From Affinundibacterium flavidum (GTDB lineage: Bacteria > Pseudomonadota > Gammaproteobacteria > Burkholderiales > Burkholderiaceae_D): 64,000 nt of DNA. Under the pieces are notes generated by a model, which had not been told where the DNA came from, made no database searches, and saw only the letters and a list, made by a program, of their open reading frames with translations. The stretch is taken from the NCBI RefSeq assembly GCF_014284175.1, contig NZ_JACOGA010000004.1:248001-312000 (forward strand), in the 5' to 3' direction. A program made the position numbers and the translations under genes. Below, one piece after another: positions 1 to 8,815 of the stretch. Positions within the stretch are counted from its first letter, which is position 1; the number at the start of each line of letters is the position of its first letter.

Positions 1-662
1 GTGGCGGCTATACATTAGAAGCGATGCTAGGAATTAAACCCAATGCAATTGCAGCACCGGACTATTTAGGCTGGGAAGTGAAAGCGTTTAGTAGCTCTAG
101 GATTACATTGATGACGCCAGAACCGAGTAGCGGATTTTATGGCGACAATGGTGTCGAAGCATTTGTAAGGAAATATGGACGGAAAGTTGCGGGTAAAAAT
201 CAGCTATATTTCACAGGAAATCATGTGTTTGATCAAACAAATAAAACAACAGGATTAAAATTAGTAGTCGATGGATTTGATCCGAAAACTAAAAAAATTA
301 CCGATGTAAACGGAAGTATATTTTTATTGGATCAAAACACTCATGAGGCTGCCAGTTGGAGCTTTTCTCATCTGTTGAATCATTGGAATAAAAAACATGC
401 GTCTGCAGCTTACGTTCCATTTACGAATAACAAAGCTACACCGCCGAAATATCAGTTCGGGAGCCCAGTATACTTGGGCGAGCGAACGGATTTTTCAAAG
501 TATTTAAATGCATTAGCTGAAGGTAAAGTAATATTCGATCCGGGTTCAAAGGTGGAAAATCCTGATGCACCCAATAAATCTGTTAAGGCACGAAGCCAAT
601 TTAGAATAAACAAAAAAGACCTATCCCTCCTTTACGAGTCCTTTGAAGAAATTCAACTTTAG
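1..662 (+). CDS. MvaI/BcnI-family type II restriction endonuclease, 5' end outside the window
   Basis: The reading frame is open back to the window edge: residues GGYTLEA precede the first internal Met at 24, so the true start lies upstream and that Met is not the start. The stretch GGYTLEAMLGI followed by APDYLGWEVK matches the MvaI/BcnI restriction endonuclease family, and PD-x4-ExK is a PD-(D/E)xK nuclease site. MvaI cleaves CCWGG. The gene is convergent with a Dcm-type methyltransferase 21 bp away, which is a classic restriction-modification layout and agrees with that specificity. Family is confident; the exact recognition site is inferred. The gene is AT-rich compared with what follows, as restriction-modification cassettes often are. 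Confidence 0.85.
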   Translation, partial: GGYTLEAMLGIKPNAIAAPDYLGWEVKAFSSSRITLMTPEPSSGFYGDNGVEAFVRKYGRKVAGKNQLYFTGNHVFDQTNKTTGLKLVVDGFDPKTKKITDVNGSIFLLDQNTHEAASWSFSHLLNHWNKKHASAAYVPFTNNKATPPKYQFGSPVYLGERTDFSKYLNALAEGKVIFDPGSKVENPDAPNKSVKARSQFRINKKDLSLLYESFEEIQL

Positions 663-683
663 AATTGATTCATAAGCGAGAAG

Positions 684-1967
684 TTAAGCTGCTTTTTTTG
701 CGCGCTTACTTTTCATTATTTTTGCTTCGATCAGATAAGGCAACATCGCATTCGCAACGTGGGCCATGACGTCAACTACAACGGAATTACCAAATTGTTT
801 GTACGCTCTGGTATCGGAAACAGGAATTTTGAAAGTATCAGGAAACCCCATTAATCTCGCGCATTCTCTTGGTGTTAAACGCCGTGGATTTTTTGTTTTT
901 CCTTGGCTAACCAAGATTTCTGATCCGTCTTTGTAATAGCGGGCAGATAGTGTGCGCGTCACACTTTCTTTGGTGACGAGGCCAAAGCCAAAGCCATTGC
1001 CTTGCGCTTTGTGTTTTGCTGCGTAGTTTTGCAGATAGGTCCAAAGATTATCAGTCAACGTATATTTATCTAACTGCTTTTTCATTTTGTGATCAAAGTA
1101 GGCATTGTCATCCCAAGGCAAGTATGGCTCGGAGCCATCTGTCTTATGCAAGATGTCACCTAACTTATGTTCACCTTTTGGCGGCAACACTAACGCATGT
1201 AAATCAAAGTCGATTTTGAGATCGTTTCTGAAGCCAACGATCAAGATACGTTCACGGTGTTGCGGTACGAAATGTGCGCCATCAATTACGCGGTAACTCA
1301 TGGTGTATCCCAATTGCTCGAGGCTACGCTTGATGACGTCAAAGGTTCTGCCCTTGTCATGCGAAGTTAGGTTCTTCACGTTTTCAAGCAGAAATGCGCG
1401 AGGTTTTTTCTCATCAATGATGCGGCAGATATCGAAAAATAGTGTGCCTTGTGTTTCATCATTAAAGCCGTGTTCTCGACCCAATGCATTTTTCTTAGAT
1501 ACGCCCGCAATAGAAAAAGGCTGGCAAGGAAAACCGCCGAGTAACACGTCGTGATCTGGAATATCTTTGGCAGCGATTTGCGTGATATCGCCATTGATTT
1601 GATGATTGTTCGGGTAGTTGTACAAATAAGTTTTTTGCGCGTAGCTATCCCACTCACTCGTGAAGACGCAATGTCCGCCTATGCTGTCAAAAGCTTGGCG
1701 TATGCCGCCGATCCCAGCGAACAGATCGATGAAGGTGAATGCGGCGTCTTTGCCTGCGTTGGGGTCGCTCGTTTCCAATGGCAAGACTTGTTGAAGTGCG
1801 TATGACAAATAAGGCGGTGGATCGCTTTCACGTGCTTCCCATCGGCGTACTTGGCGAGCATTGACGCCCAGTATCGTAGCGATATCTTCCTGACTTTTAA
1901 ACCTGCGCGCTGCGGCGAGATATTTGAGAACTGCTTCTGAATCGTGATGCTGAATCGGGTGTGACAT
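684..1967 (-). CDS. dcm: Dcm/EcoRII-type DNA (cytosine-5) methyltransferase with N-terminal HTH
   Basis: This 427-residue protein transfers a methyl group from SAM to C5 of cytosine and protects DNA from the neighbouring nuclease. Motif I (DLFAGIGG) is at about 81-88, the catalytic PCQPFS at 147-152 (Cys148), ENVKN at 195-199, QHRER at 236-240 and GNSVV at 393-397. Long blocks resemble E. coli Dcm ([41 protein letters not shown]), so CCWGG is the likely target. Residues 21-45 form a helix-turn-helix as in the autoregulating M.EcoRII/M.SsoII methylases. A purine-rich ribosome site (agcgagg) precedes the ATG. No vsr repair gene is visible in the window. Confidence 0.93.
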   Translation of the reverse strand: MSHPIQHHDSEAVLKYLAAARRFKSQEDIATILGVNARQVRRWEARESDPPPYLSYALQQVLPLETSDPNAGKDAAFTFIDLFAGIGGIRQAFDSIGGHCVFTSEWDSYAQKTYLYNYPNNHQINGDITQIAAKDIPDHDVLLGGFPCQPFSIAGVSKKNALGREHGFNDETQGTLFFDICRIIDEKKPRAFLLENVKNLTSHDKGRTFDVIKRSLEQLGYTMSYRVIDGAHFVPQHRERILIVGFRNDLKIDFDLHALVLPPKGEHKLGDILHKTDGSEPYLPWDDNAYFDHKMKKQLDKYTLTDNLWTYLQNYAAKHKAQGNGFGFGLVTKESVTRTLSARYYKDGSEILVSQGKTKNPRRLTPRECARLMGFPDTFKIPVSDTRAYKQFGNSVVVDVMAHVANAMLPYLIEAKIMKSKRAKKAA

Positions 1968-1988
1968 TGATGCCTCGCTGGGAATTTT

Positions 1989-2007
1989 TTAGGACAATAC
2001 GTCCTAA
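1989..2007. promoter_or_regulatory. Operator-like palindrome upstream of the methyltransferase
   Basis: TTAGGAC-AATAC-GTCCTAA is a perfect 7-bp inverted repeat with a 5-bp spacer, 21 bp before the dcm start. Its core AGGACAATACGTCCT closely resembles, from memory, the 15-bp regulatory site bound by the HTH domain of M.SsoII. Autoregulation of dcm is therefore inferred. Confidence 0.65.
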
Positions 2008-2068
2008 TTTGTTCCCAGTCAAGGTTTTACTGAATGTAAACACAGTAATTATAGCAATAATCGACTTT

Positions 2069-2320
2069 TTACAGGTCACGGTTCCAGCTATTTGGTAAAT
2101 TTATATTCGATAAATTGCTCACACAATAGTTTGCACTCTGTTCGGCAAGTCGACGAGAAAATTCTAAACCACACTCCACTTCGTCATCACCCAAGCTCAC
2201 TGACCACACAAATCCGCCACGCCACCTGTCAGGATTTTTTTCAATATTGATTTCGTAGTTATCAAAATTCATTGCCTGCTGGTGCCCACTTTCTTGCGAT
2301 TGAGTATTTTGCATTTCCAT
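2069..2320 (-). CDS. Small hypothetical protein
   Basis: An 83-residue acidic ORF lies upstream of dcm on the same strand, 101 bp away. I do not recognise a family. The ATG at 2320 abuts an agggag motif, so Met3 (2314) sits at better ribosome spacing and may be the true start. No signal peptide or membrane segment is visible. It could be a small accessory gene of the restriction-modification locus or a chance ORF. Confidence 0.4.
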   Translation of the reverse strand: MEMQNTQSQESGHQQAMNFDNYEINIEKNPDRWRGGFVWSVSLGDDEVECGLEFSRRLAEQSANYCVSNLSNINLPNSWNRDL

Positions 2321-2414
2321 CTCCCTTTATTAATAGTATTAAGAATGGTGCTTCATTTGCATGTGGACGTCTACGGACTATGAGTCACATTTGCAATAAC
2401 ATTTAAAGACCATC

Positions 2415-2443
2415 TTGACTTTGGTTTCCAAGGAAACTAAACT
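2415..2443 (+). promoter_or_regulatory. Predicted sigma-70 promoter with an internal palindromic operator for the MarR gene
   Basis: TTGACT (2415-2420) and TAAACT (2438-2443) are 17 bp apart. Between them lies the perfect 14-bp palindrome GTTTCCAAGGAAAC (2424-2437). An operator inside the spacer, 28 bp before a MarR gene, suggests autorepression; which protein binds is inferred. Confidence 0.55.
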
Positions 2444-2470
2444 GCCAAAATTAGCCAGCCAACACGCAAC

Positions 2471-2950
2471 ATGAAATCCATTTCCAACCCGACCATCAAA
2501 CCCCAACCCAGTCCCCTAGAAGCCCATCTAGGCTTCTGGATGCGCTTCGTCTCGAATCAAGTCTCCGCTCGCTTTGAAGCCGAGTTAGCTGCGCATGAAG
2601 TGAGTGTGACCGAGTGGGTGGCTTTGCGGGCTTTGTATGCGCAGGCGGTGACGACGCATGCGGGCTTGATTGATGCTTTGGGCATGACTAAGGGTGCGGC
2701 GTCTAAGGTGATTTCTAAATTAGAGGCCAAGGGTTTGGTGGTGCGTTATTTTGTGGATGGTGGTGCGCGTGAGCAGGTGTTGAATTTGACGGCGGCTGGG
2801 CGGCGTTTGGTGCCTAAGTTGGCGAAGTTGGCTGATCAAAATGATGACTACTTTTTTGCGCATCTTGGTGATGAACAGCGCCAGGCATTGATCACTGTCT
2901 TGCAAGATTTGGTTGCGCATCATCAAATGAAGCAGGTGCCTGTGAAATAG
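2471..2950 (+). CDS. MarR-family transcriptional regulator
   Basis: This 159-residue winged-helix regulator has the usual MarR length. The recognition-helix region LGMTKGAASKVISKLEAKGL at about 75-95 is followed by the wing. MarR dimers usually bind palindromes and release DNA on binding small molecules or on oxidation; the ligand here is unknown. The gene sits behind a promoter with a palindrome between the -35 and -10 boxes, and is followed 42 bp later by a DUF1398 gene on the same strand. Family confidence is high. Confidence 0.9.
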   Translation: MKSISNPTIKPQPSPLEAHLGFWMRFVSNQVSARFEAELAAHEVSVTEWVALRALYAQAVTTHAGLIDALGMTKGAASKVISKLEAKGLVVRYFVDGGAREQVLNLTAAGRRLVPKLAKLADQNDDYFFAHLGDEQRQALITVLQDLVAHHQMKQVPVK

Positions 2951-2992
2951 CCCTATCGTTTCCTTTTTTTTCTTTTCTATTTCGAGTTAATC

Positions 2993-3385
2993 ATGAACGC
3001 AAAACAAAATCTGATTCGCGAAACCTTTGAAGCATCGCAAGCGGGCAGTATTCATTTTGGCCAAGTGATTGGTGCTTTGATGAGCATCGATGTGGAATCG
3101 TATTTTGTCGATTACCGCACGCGTCAGGTCACTTACTATTTCCCTAGTGATGAAAATTTTAGTTTGAACTATGCATCTGACGCTGAGGTGTTTGGCCAGG
3201 CTTTTGTGCAAGCTGATGTCAAAGCGGCGATTGTGGGTGCGCAAAAAGGTGAAGTGATGTATCCCGAGTTCAAAAAGCTGACACAAAAGGCTGGTTGCAT
3301 AGGCTATTTTGTGTGGATCAAAGGGCGACACGTGTCTTATCTTGGCCGGAATGGCGAAACACACGTAGAGCATTTTCCGAATTGA
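2993..3385 (+). CDS. DUF1398 family protein (YbcV-like)
   Basis: This 130-residue cytosolic protein resembles the DUF1398 family that includes E. coli YbcV. Visible features are the N-terminal helix, the central YFVDYRTRQVTYYFPSD segment, and a C-terminal stretch VWIKGRHVSYLGRNGETHVEHF. The function of the family is unknown; an old 'phage envelope' label has no support here. It follows the MarR gene closely and may be co-transcribed with it. Confidence 0.75.
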   Translation: MNAKQNLIRETFEASQAGSIHFGQVIGALMSIDVESYFVDYRTRQVTYYFPSDENFSLNYASDAEVFGQAFVQADVKAAIVGAQKGEVMYPEFKKLTQKAGCIGYFVWIKGRHVSYLGRNGETHVEHFPN

Positions 3386-3427
3386 GCGAGTAATCTGAGA
3401 TTGTAAAATTAGATAGAGAGGTAGCAA

Positions 3428-3823
3428 TTGATTTCACATGTCTTCATAGGAATTACCGAACACGCGCGGGCCCATGATTTTTATACTGCGATCATGAATG
3501 AGTTGGGCTACGTTTTGAAGTTTTGTTACCCTGAAAAATCTTGGTCGGGCTGGGTCGAGAAAGGCACGCTTCGACCTATCGTGGGGATTGGTAAGCCTTA
3601 CAACGGTGAGCCCATGAATGTCGGTAATGGTCAAATGCTGGCTTTGTTGGCGAAGAGCCGTGCAACGGTGGATGCGACTTATGCTAAAGCCATCGCACTC
3701 GGTGCGACTTGCGAAGGGGCTCCTGGCTTGCGACCGCATTACCACCCCAACTATTACGGTGCCTATTTCCGTGATCTAGATGGAAACAAGATTTGTATCT
3801 GCTGTCATGAGAGTGAAGGCTAA
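3428..3823 (+). CDS. VOC (glyoxalase/bleomycin-resistance fold) protein
   Basis: This 131-residue protein starts with MISHVFIGITEHARAHDFYTAIMNELGY and ends with YYGAYFRDLDGNKICICCH, the opening and closing strands of a single vicinal-oxygen-chelate domain. No ATG fits the N-terminus. TTG at 3428, 7 bp after gagagg, is the only start that keeps the first strand. The substrate is unknown. It is the third gene of a co-directional MarR-DUF1398-VOC run. Confidence 0.85.
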   Translation: MISHVFIGITEHARAHDFYTAIMNELGYVLKFCYPEKSWSGWVEKGTLRPIVGIGKPYNGEPMNVGNGQMLALLAKSRATVDATYAKAIALGATCEGAPGLRPHYHPNYYGAYFRDLDGNKICICCHESEG

Positions 3824-4030
3824 CTACAGTCCCGCAAGAAAAGACGATTCTTCGAGGATGAAAGAGGTGAGCATCAATGGGTTTTCATTGATGCTGAACT
3901 TTTTGATTTTTTGAGAAAAATTTTGCGGAAATTTGCTAACTCACAGCCTAACAAATTCACAAACTAACAAATTCACAGATTCACAATTTGCCTAAAACAA
4001 ATTCGCTTGAAGGTCTTGAAACCAAACACC
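3824..4030. other. Intergenic stretch with short AT-rich direct repeats
   Basis: About 200 bp separate the convergent VOC and motA genes. The stretch contains repeated 'aacaaattcaca'-like units around 3950-3990. No hairpin with a T-run is clear. Confidence 0.4.
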
Positions 4031-4891
4031 TCACCGATGTTTAACCGCATGAATATCATCCTCTAATTCTTTAAAAGTAGGACGCACTCTAGCGCTGAGG
4101 GCTTTTCTGCCGAACTCGCAGGCGATCATCGGTGGGTAGCCATTTAGGCTGGCGATCAGGGTTACTTTGATGCTTTGGTAGGCCATTGCGTTGGCGTGCA
4201 GGCGTTGCTCTAAACGTACTGCAATCGGTGCGACGAAGCCGTAGGAGAGCAAGATACCTAGGAAAGTGCCGACTAGGGCTTTGGCGATAAGTATGCCTAG
4301 TTCTGCGGGTGGAATACCGACTGATTCCATGGTGTGAACGACGCCCATGACCGCGGCGACAATACCAAATGCGGGTAAGCCGTCGGCAACTTTTGATAGC
4401 GCTAATACGGGCAATTCGGTATCTGCATGATGCACATCGAGTTCGACGTCGATTAGATTTTCGATTTGGTATGCGTCCACATTTCCAGACGCCATCAGGC
4501 GCAAATAGTCGCTTAAGAATTCCATTAAATGGGTATCTTGAATGACGTTGGGATACTTGGTAAATAAGGGGCTTTCGTAAACATTGTCGATATCCCCTTC
4601 AATTGACATCAAGCCTTCTTTGCGGATTTTTGTCAGGACTTCAAACAGCATCACAATCATATCGCTGTACAGAGCTTTGCTATGATTTTGTGTTCTTGCG
4701 ATTAATGGCAAGGCGCGCCAAGTGGCGAGTATGGTTTCTTTGTCGTTGCTGATGAAAAAAGCGCCTATCGCTGCGCCTCCTATCATCAGTAATTCAACGG
4801 GCTGAAATAGCGCGGCCAGGTGTCCGCCGTCGTAGGCGAAGCTCCCGAAAATCGAAAACAAAATAATTACCGCACCGGCGATGAGCAACAT
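4031..4891 (-). CDS. motA: Flagellar motor stator protein MotA
   Basis: MotA is the inner-membrane proton-channel subunit that, with MotB, drives flagellar rotation. The 286 residues have four membrane segments (about 2-20, 33-48, 165-190, 198-222). Functional residues fall at the same numbers as in E. coli MotA: Arg90 and Glu98 of the cytoplasmic loop, and Pro173 and Pro222 of the channel. Usually motB follows immediately; here nothing follows for 200 bp and then genes face the other way, so MotB must be elsewhere. Confident on family. Confidence 0.93.
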   Translation of the reverse strand: MLLIAGAVIILFSIFGSFAYDGGHLAALFQPVELLMIGGAAIGAFFISNDKETILATWRALPLIARTQNHSKALYSDMIVMLFEVLTKIRKEGLMSIEGDIDNVYESPLFTKYPNVIQDTHLMEFLSDYLRLMASGNVDAYQIENLIDVELDVHHADTELPVLALSKVADGLPAFGIVAAVMGVVHTMESVGIPPAELGILIAKALVGTFLGILLSYGFVAPIAVRLEQRLHANAMAYQSIKVTLIASLNGYPPMIACEFGRKALSARVRPTFKELEDDIHAVKHR

Positions 4892-5065
4892 AGTTTAGGC
4901 CTTGCTATTTGTAGGGTTCAGGCAAAATTTACTTGATATCTGCTGGCAACACCAGACTTACGGGAATTATTGTGGCGATGATTGCACTAAGTAATAGTTT
5001 ATTAAATAGTTTATTAATATCAATGAGTAAGCTTAGGTCAACATCCAGCCAATACCGAGGATTTC

Positions 5066-5959
5066 TTAATACGAGCTCGTCACCACTGCTGGTGTCGGGG
5101 CAAATAGCCACAACACGGCTAGCTCAAAATCGCTGCGCCAAAATTTCTCGTTATGTTTTGCATCTGCCACGATCTTTAAGCTGAGATTCTTACTTGGATG
5201 CCCTGCTTTCAAAATAGTTTCATAAGCAGCTTGCACATCGGGGACTTGCGAGCCGCCTTCTTTTTCACCGGTGGCTAAATACAAACGCGCATCTTTGGCG
5301 GCGGGCTTGGTCAGAATAAAATCGATAGCGACGGCCGAGATCCAATACGAAGGTGAATAAATTCCCGCTTTGCTAAAGACGTCGGGATATTGATTGATGG
5401 CGTAATGTGAAATCAATCCGCCCATCGAGCTGCCCATGATGGCGGTGTTGGCACGATCGGGCTTGCTGCGAAAATGCGTGTCGATATAGGGTTTAAGGAC
5501 ATTGACGATAAATTCCACATACTCCTTGCCTTCTGGTGCTCCAAATTCGGCATTTGGCCATGGATTGAGTTCCGTCATGCGTTTGCTTTCGCCATTATCG
5601 ATACCGACGACGATCAAATCGAGCTTGCCGGCTTTGGATAGGGCATTCATGGTTTCATCGACGCCCCATTCGCCAGCGTAAGAAGTGGCGGCGTCGAACA
5701 AATTTTGTGCATCGTGCATGTACAGCACCGGAAAACGTGTATCTGAATTGGCGTAGTTAGGCGGCAGATAAATGCGGATCTGGCGGGAGCGATTTAAGCC
5801 TGGCATAGCCAATTTCTCAGGCAACAATATGACGTTGCTTTGTGCGGTGGAGATTTTGTCAGCGGCGGCGACAACGGAGTTCTTAGCTCTGCCTTCGCCG
5901 CATGCAATCGATGTTATGGCGACCGTGAGAAGTAAAGCGATGTGGCGAATCTTTTGCAT
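5066..5959 (-). CDS. Secreted alpha/beta-hydrolase esterase (esterase D/IroE-like)
   Basis: This 297-residue protein has an N-terminal signal sequence (residues 1-20); Cys20 could be a lipid site but the lipobox is poor. The core FPVLYMHDAQNLFD, DLIVVGIDNGE and the nucleophile motif GSSMGG (about 187-192) match the COG2819-type putative esterases related to enterochelin esterase. The late AKHNEKFW supplies a candidate catalytic His. The substrate is unknown; no siderophore genes are nearby. It is transcribed toward motA, with about 170 bp between. Confidence 0.82.
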   Translation of the reverse strand: MQKIRHIALLLTVAITSIACGEGRAKNSVVAAADKISTAQSNVILLPEKLAMPGLNRSRQIRIYLPPNYANSDTRFPVLYMHDAQNLFDAATSYAGEWGVDETMNALSKAGKLDLIVVGIDNGESKRMTELNPWPNAEFGAPEGKEYVEFIVNVLKPYIDTHFRSKPDRANTAIMGSSMGGLISHYAINQYPDVFSKAGIYSPSYWISAVAIDFILTKPAAKDARLYLATGEKEGGSQVPDVQAAYETILKAGHPSKNLSLKIVADAKHNEKFWRSDFELAVLWLFAPTPAVVTSSY

Positions 5960-6693
5960 AGTTGAATCCGTCAGTTTGAATTATTGTTATTAATAAGATG
6001 TTAATCGCTCTTAGTCCCATCGGAAGCTGCAAGGCAGTATGGCAAAATTTCATTCGTCGCGGTGCATATCGCGCCTTGATCTAGCAAAATTCTCGTCAAC
6101 TTGTCCCTATAAACACACAAAATCAGCGCCATTTCAGGAAGGCAAATAAGCAGGGCTTTTGAGAAAGTTTAGGCAACATAAAGCGGCGCATAACTAACTA
6201 GAGACACTGAGTACAGCCACAGGGTACAGGCACAAACTGCACACAAAGCATAAAACAACTGGACGAGAAGTGCACCTAGGGAATATTCTTGCACTATTCC
6301 TATGAGCAAACGCCTCGCCTCGTAAATGGTCGGGCGATGTTCGCTCATAGTGAGCATGCGATTGGAAGCTAAGCTATGGCAGGCCTCACCCATCGCGACA
6401 GAACGATGTGCGAAAGTGATGTACGAGAGCGATGTTTTGCAAAGCTTATTCACTCGATACTAGCCTGCCGTCGCAGCTTGAGGAACGTAATTTGCGAATT
6501 TGCCGAGGTCGGTTTAGGTTTTGTTTATGGCAGCCGCCAATTAGGGCACGCGCCATGCTTGAACGAAGTGAGGCAGCGCGAGGCGAGGCAAGAATCATAT
6601 GTTGAAGCCTTAGGCGCATCATGCGCACAATTCGCATTTAGCCTATCGCAATAGCAAAAAAGAATTTTAAAGACAATTTTTCGGGAGTTGGTC
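5960..6693. other. Long non-coding region with tandem and inverted repeats
   Basis: No ORF here has convincing composition or a family match. Structure seen: three tandem units of a roughly 13-bp motif (CGATGTGCGAAAG, TGATGTACGAGAG, then a 15-bp variant) at 6404-6444; distant inverted arms CGCCTCGCCTCG (6311-6322) and CGAGGCGAGGC (about 6580-6590); and a motif at about 6275-6306 that recurs near 24223. It may be a decayed repeat element or an unannotated RNA. Confidence 0.45.
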
Positions 6694-7392
6694 ATGGGTA
6701 AGGATGAAAACGGTGTTGTATACGGAACCGAAGATCTGTTAACAAGTTTATGTAACTCAGTCACTCGCGTATTGAACGTGGCCACGCAAACCAAGATCCA
6801 CTATTCCGCCATGGTGCAACGCATTACAAAGATAGGACTGAAGCCAGACATTGGCTGCTTCGTCTTATTTGACGGTGGTTTCTCTGGTTTAGTGGTATTG
6901 AATTTCTCAGGCTCTGCGGCTTTGGAAATCTACGAAAAATACATGCTGAGTATGGGCATGCCAAAATCCGAACTCGCCTCTGCTTTCACTTCAGACGAAG
7001 TCTCGAATATTTTAGGCGAATTGATGAATCAGATCGTCGGTGACTTTACTGGCAAAATCCGTCGCGAGCTGCAAACCAATATCACGCAAAATCAACCGAA
7101 GATGTTGGTGCTGAATAAGCAAGTCATGCTCAGTGTAGACACGCCACTTGATCGCCCAGAAATCCGCCGTGTCTCCTTCTTCACTGAGAACAACAATATT
7201 TTCTATCTGGAGCTAGCCATCGACCGCACAGAATTCATCAAACTGCACGACTTTGATTCTAGCGAAGTGCTGGACCCTGATGCCTTGCTTGATAGTGAGC
7301 AGGCTGGTCGGGCGCAAGCAGTATCTGCACCAGCGGCACCACCTGCTGGCGACGATGATAGTGATGAGCTGTTGCGGTCTTTGGGGATGTAA
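6694..7392 (+). CDS. DUF3334 family protein, CheX/CheC-like
   Basis: This 232-residue protein matches the DUF3334 family. The segment DEVSNILGELMNQIVGDFTG (101-120) contains E109-x2-N112, the acidic/Asn pair that CheC/CheX phosphatases use to dephosphorylate CheY-P. This suggests, but does not prove, a chemotaxis phosphatase-like fold. The C-terminus is a disordered Ala/Pro/Asp tail ending DELLRSLGM. I chose ATG 6694, 7 bp after gggag, over TTG 6688. MotA and a chemoreceptor occur in the window but not adjacent. Confidence 0.78.
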   Translation: MGKDENGVVYGTEDLLTSLCNSVTRVLNVATQTKIHYSAMVQRITKIGLKPDIGCFVLFDGGFSGLVVLNFSGSAALEIYEKYMLSMGMPKSELASAFTSDEVSNILGELMNQIVGDFTGKIRRELQTNITQNQPKMLVLNKQVMLSVDTPLDRPEIRRVSFFTENNNIFYLELAIDRTEFIKLHDFDSSEVLDPDALLDSEQAGRAQAVSAPAAPPAGDDDSDELLRSLGM

Positions 7393-7501
7393 TTTTTTGG
7401 AGGATGTACTACCGTTCAAATTTTAAATAACTCAATCTACGTCGATGAAAGTGTGCTACACATCAATCGACGAGATTGCCAATGCTGCCAATGAGCTCTC
7501 G

Positions 7502-8815
7502 CTAGCTCCTTGGCTCCGACAAGAAACGTTTTGCTTCCCTACGCATACCGTCAAAAATCAATTCAGCCGTGTGTGCCGGAAAATCTTTGGGCAGTTGGGC
7601 AGTAACGATTTCTATCGCTTTATCAACGTTCGTCACCATCGCGATCATTGCTTCCCATATTGCCACGCCGCCGTTTTTCATAGCCAGCTGATACCAATGA
7701 CGTGCGTGTATTTCTTTATAAGCATAGTGTGCGTTCTTCGAGCGTAATGCCATCGCCATACTTACCTTGTAACTGTCAAGTTGATTTGCACCTTTTCCTA
7801 TGTACGGCCATGCTGATAATACGTCGTATAGCGGCGTCATTTCATAGCTGCCGCCACGTTGTAAAAAGACGGAAAAATTTTTAGCGTGTCCATCTGTTGC
7901 CGCCATTAAGAAAAATGCTAATTGTGTGAGAACAAAGAAAAGAATGTCTTGCTGATCTCGACTCCCCTGCAGTAATTGCAGGCATTTTGCCATGCCTGGG
8001 CCGCCATCTTTTTCGTATTTTTTTTCAGGTGGAATGCCGAGTGCCTGACAAAAATCTTCTTGGGGTAGACGCGCTATCCATGTGGAGTTGTCCATCCATA
8101 GTCGGTCAAATCTCTCGACAACTAGGACCCTTTGATCGCCAAAAGTGGCCATGGATGTTTTGGCAGTTGGCAAGCCCAGCGCAGTCATCATATGTGCGCA
8201 TAGCCATTCATTTTGAACAGAATCAGAAAAGTCAACACGTGAGCTACGCCCTGCAATGACACCTAGTGGCAATTTCAAAATATGTGTCGTCGGTGTAGAA
8301 CCTAGTGGGCGACACCATTGTCCTTGATAACGCAGCAGCGCTGTTTTCTCCTGCGCCCCTGCAATAGAAATCCGAAAATGATCATCATGATCGCTGAAAC
8401 GATCATCGGAAATCACAGTATGCAATTCTCGCTCAACGTCTAGATCGGAAAGTACTTCGTAATCAATCTTATTCCAGCCCTGCGGTACTGCGGCTTCCGG
8501 CAATAATTGAACCGCACCGATGCAATCGCGACCGATCGCTTCGAGTAAACTAAAAGTGTCCGCTTTCGCTTTATAACGTCTACTCAAACGTGTCCGGATT
8601 TTTTCATTATCCGGCAACAAATTATCGAAATAATTTTTTACCTCCTCGCCTTTGATCGTGAGCGAAGCTGTCATTGGTAATGACAGAGAAAGCGCACGAC
8701 TATATAGCGATTGTGGCCACGACTCATCGTATCGAAAGCTATGCGCACCTCTATCGACTGCCCATCTGCCGACAAGTTCGCCATTCATCCACACGTTTAA
8801 TGCTTGTGTCACCAA
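7502..8815 (-). CDS. hipA: HipA-type serine/threonine kinase toxin
   Basis: HipA kinases phosphorylate translation targets (GltX in E. coli) and cause persistence. The 437-residue length equals the E. coli family. Key residues line up: Ser150 in SIAGAQEKTAL (autophosphorylation loop), Asp308 and Asn313 in ATDGHAKNF, and Asp331 in YDVLS, against D309/N314/D332 in E. coli. The start codon overlaps the end of the HTH antitoxin gene by 7 bp, which supports translational coupling. It appears intact. Confidence 0.95.
   Translation of the reverse strand: MVTQALNVWMNGELVGRWAVDRGAHSFRYDESWPQSLYSRALSLSLPMTASLTIKGEEVKNYFDNLLPDNEKIRTRLSRRYKAKADTFSLLEAIGRDCIGAVQLLPEAAVPQGWNKIDYEVLSDLDVERELHTVISDDRFSDHDDHFRISIAGAQEKTALLRYQGQWCRPLGSTPTTHILKLPLGVIAGRSSRVDFSDSVQNEWLCAHMMTALGLPTAKTSMATFGDQRVLVVERFDRLWMDNSTWIARLPQEDFCQALGIPPEKKYEKDGGPGMAKCLQLLQGSRDQQDILFFVLTQLAFFLMAATDGHAKNFSVFLQRGGSYEMTPLYDVLSAWPYIGKGANQLDSYKVSMAMALRSKNAHYAYKEIHARHWYQLAMKNGGVAIWEAMIAMVTNVDKAIEIVTAQLPKDFPAHTAELIFDGMRREAKRFLSEPRS

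Noticed and set aside
6169..6654. Overlapping ORFs on both strands in the 6-kb intergenic gap
   Set aside because: They have no family match and no ribosome sites, and they run through the tandem and inverted repeats.
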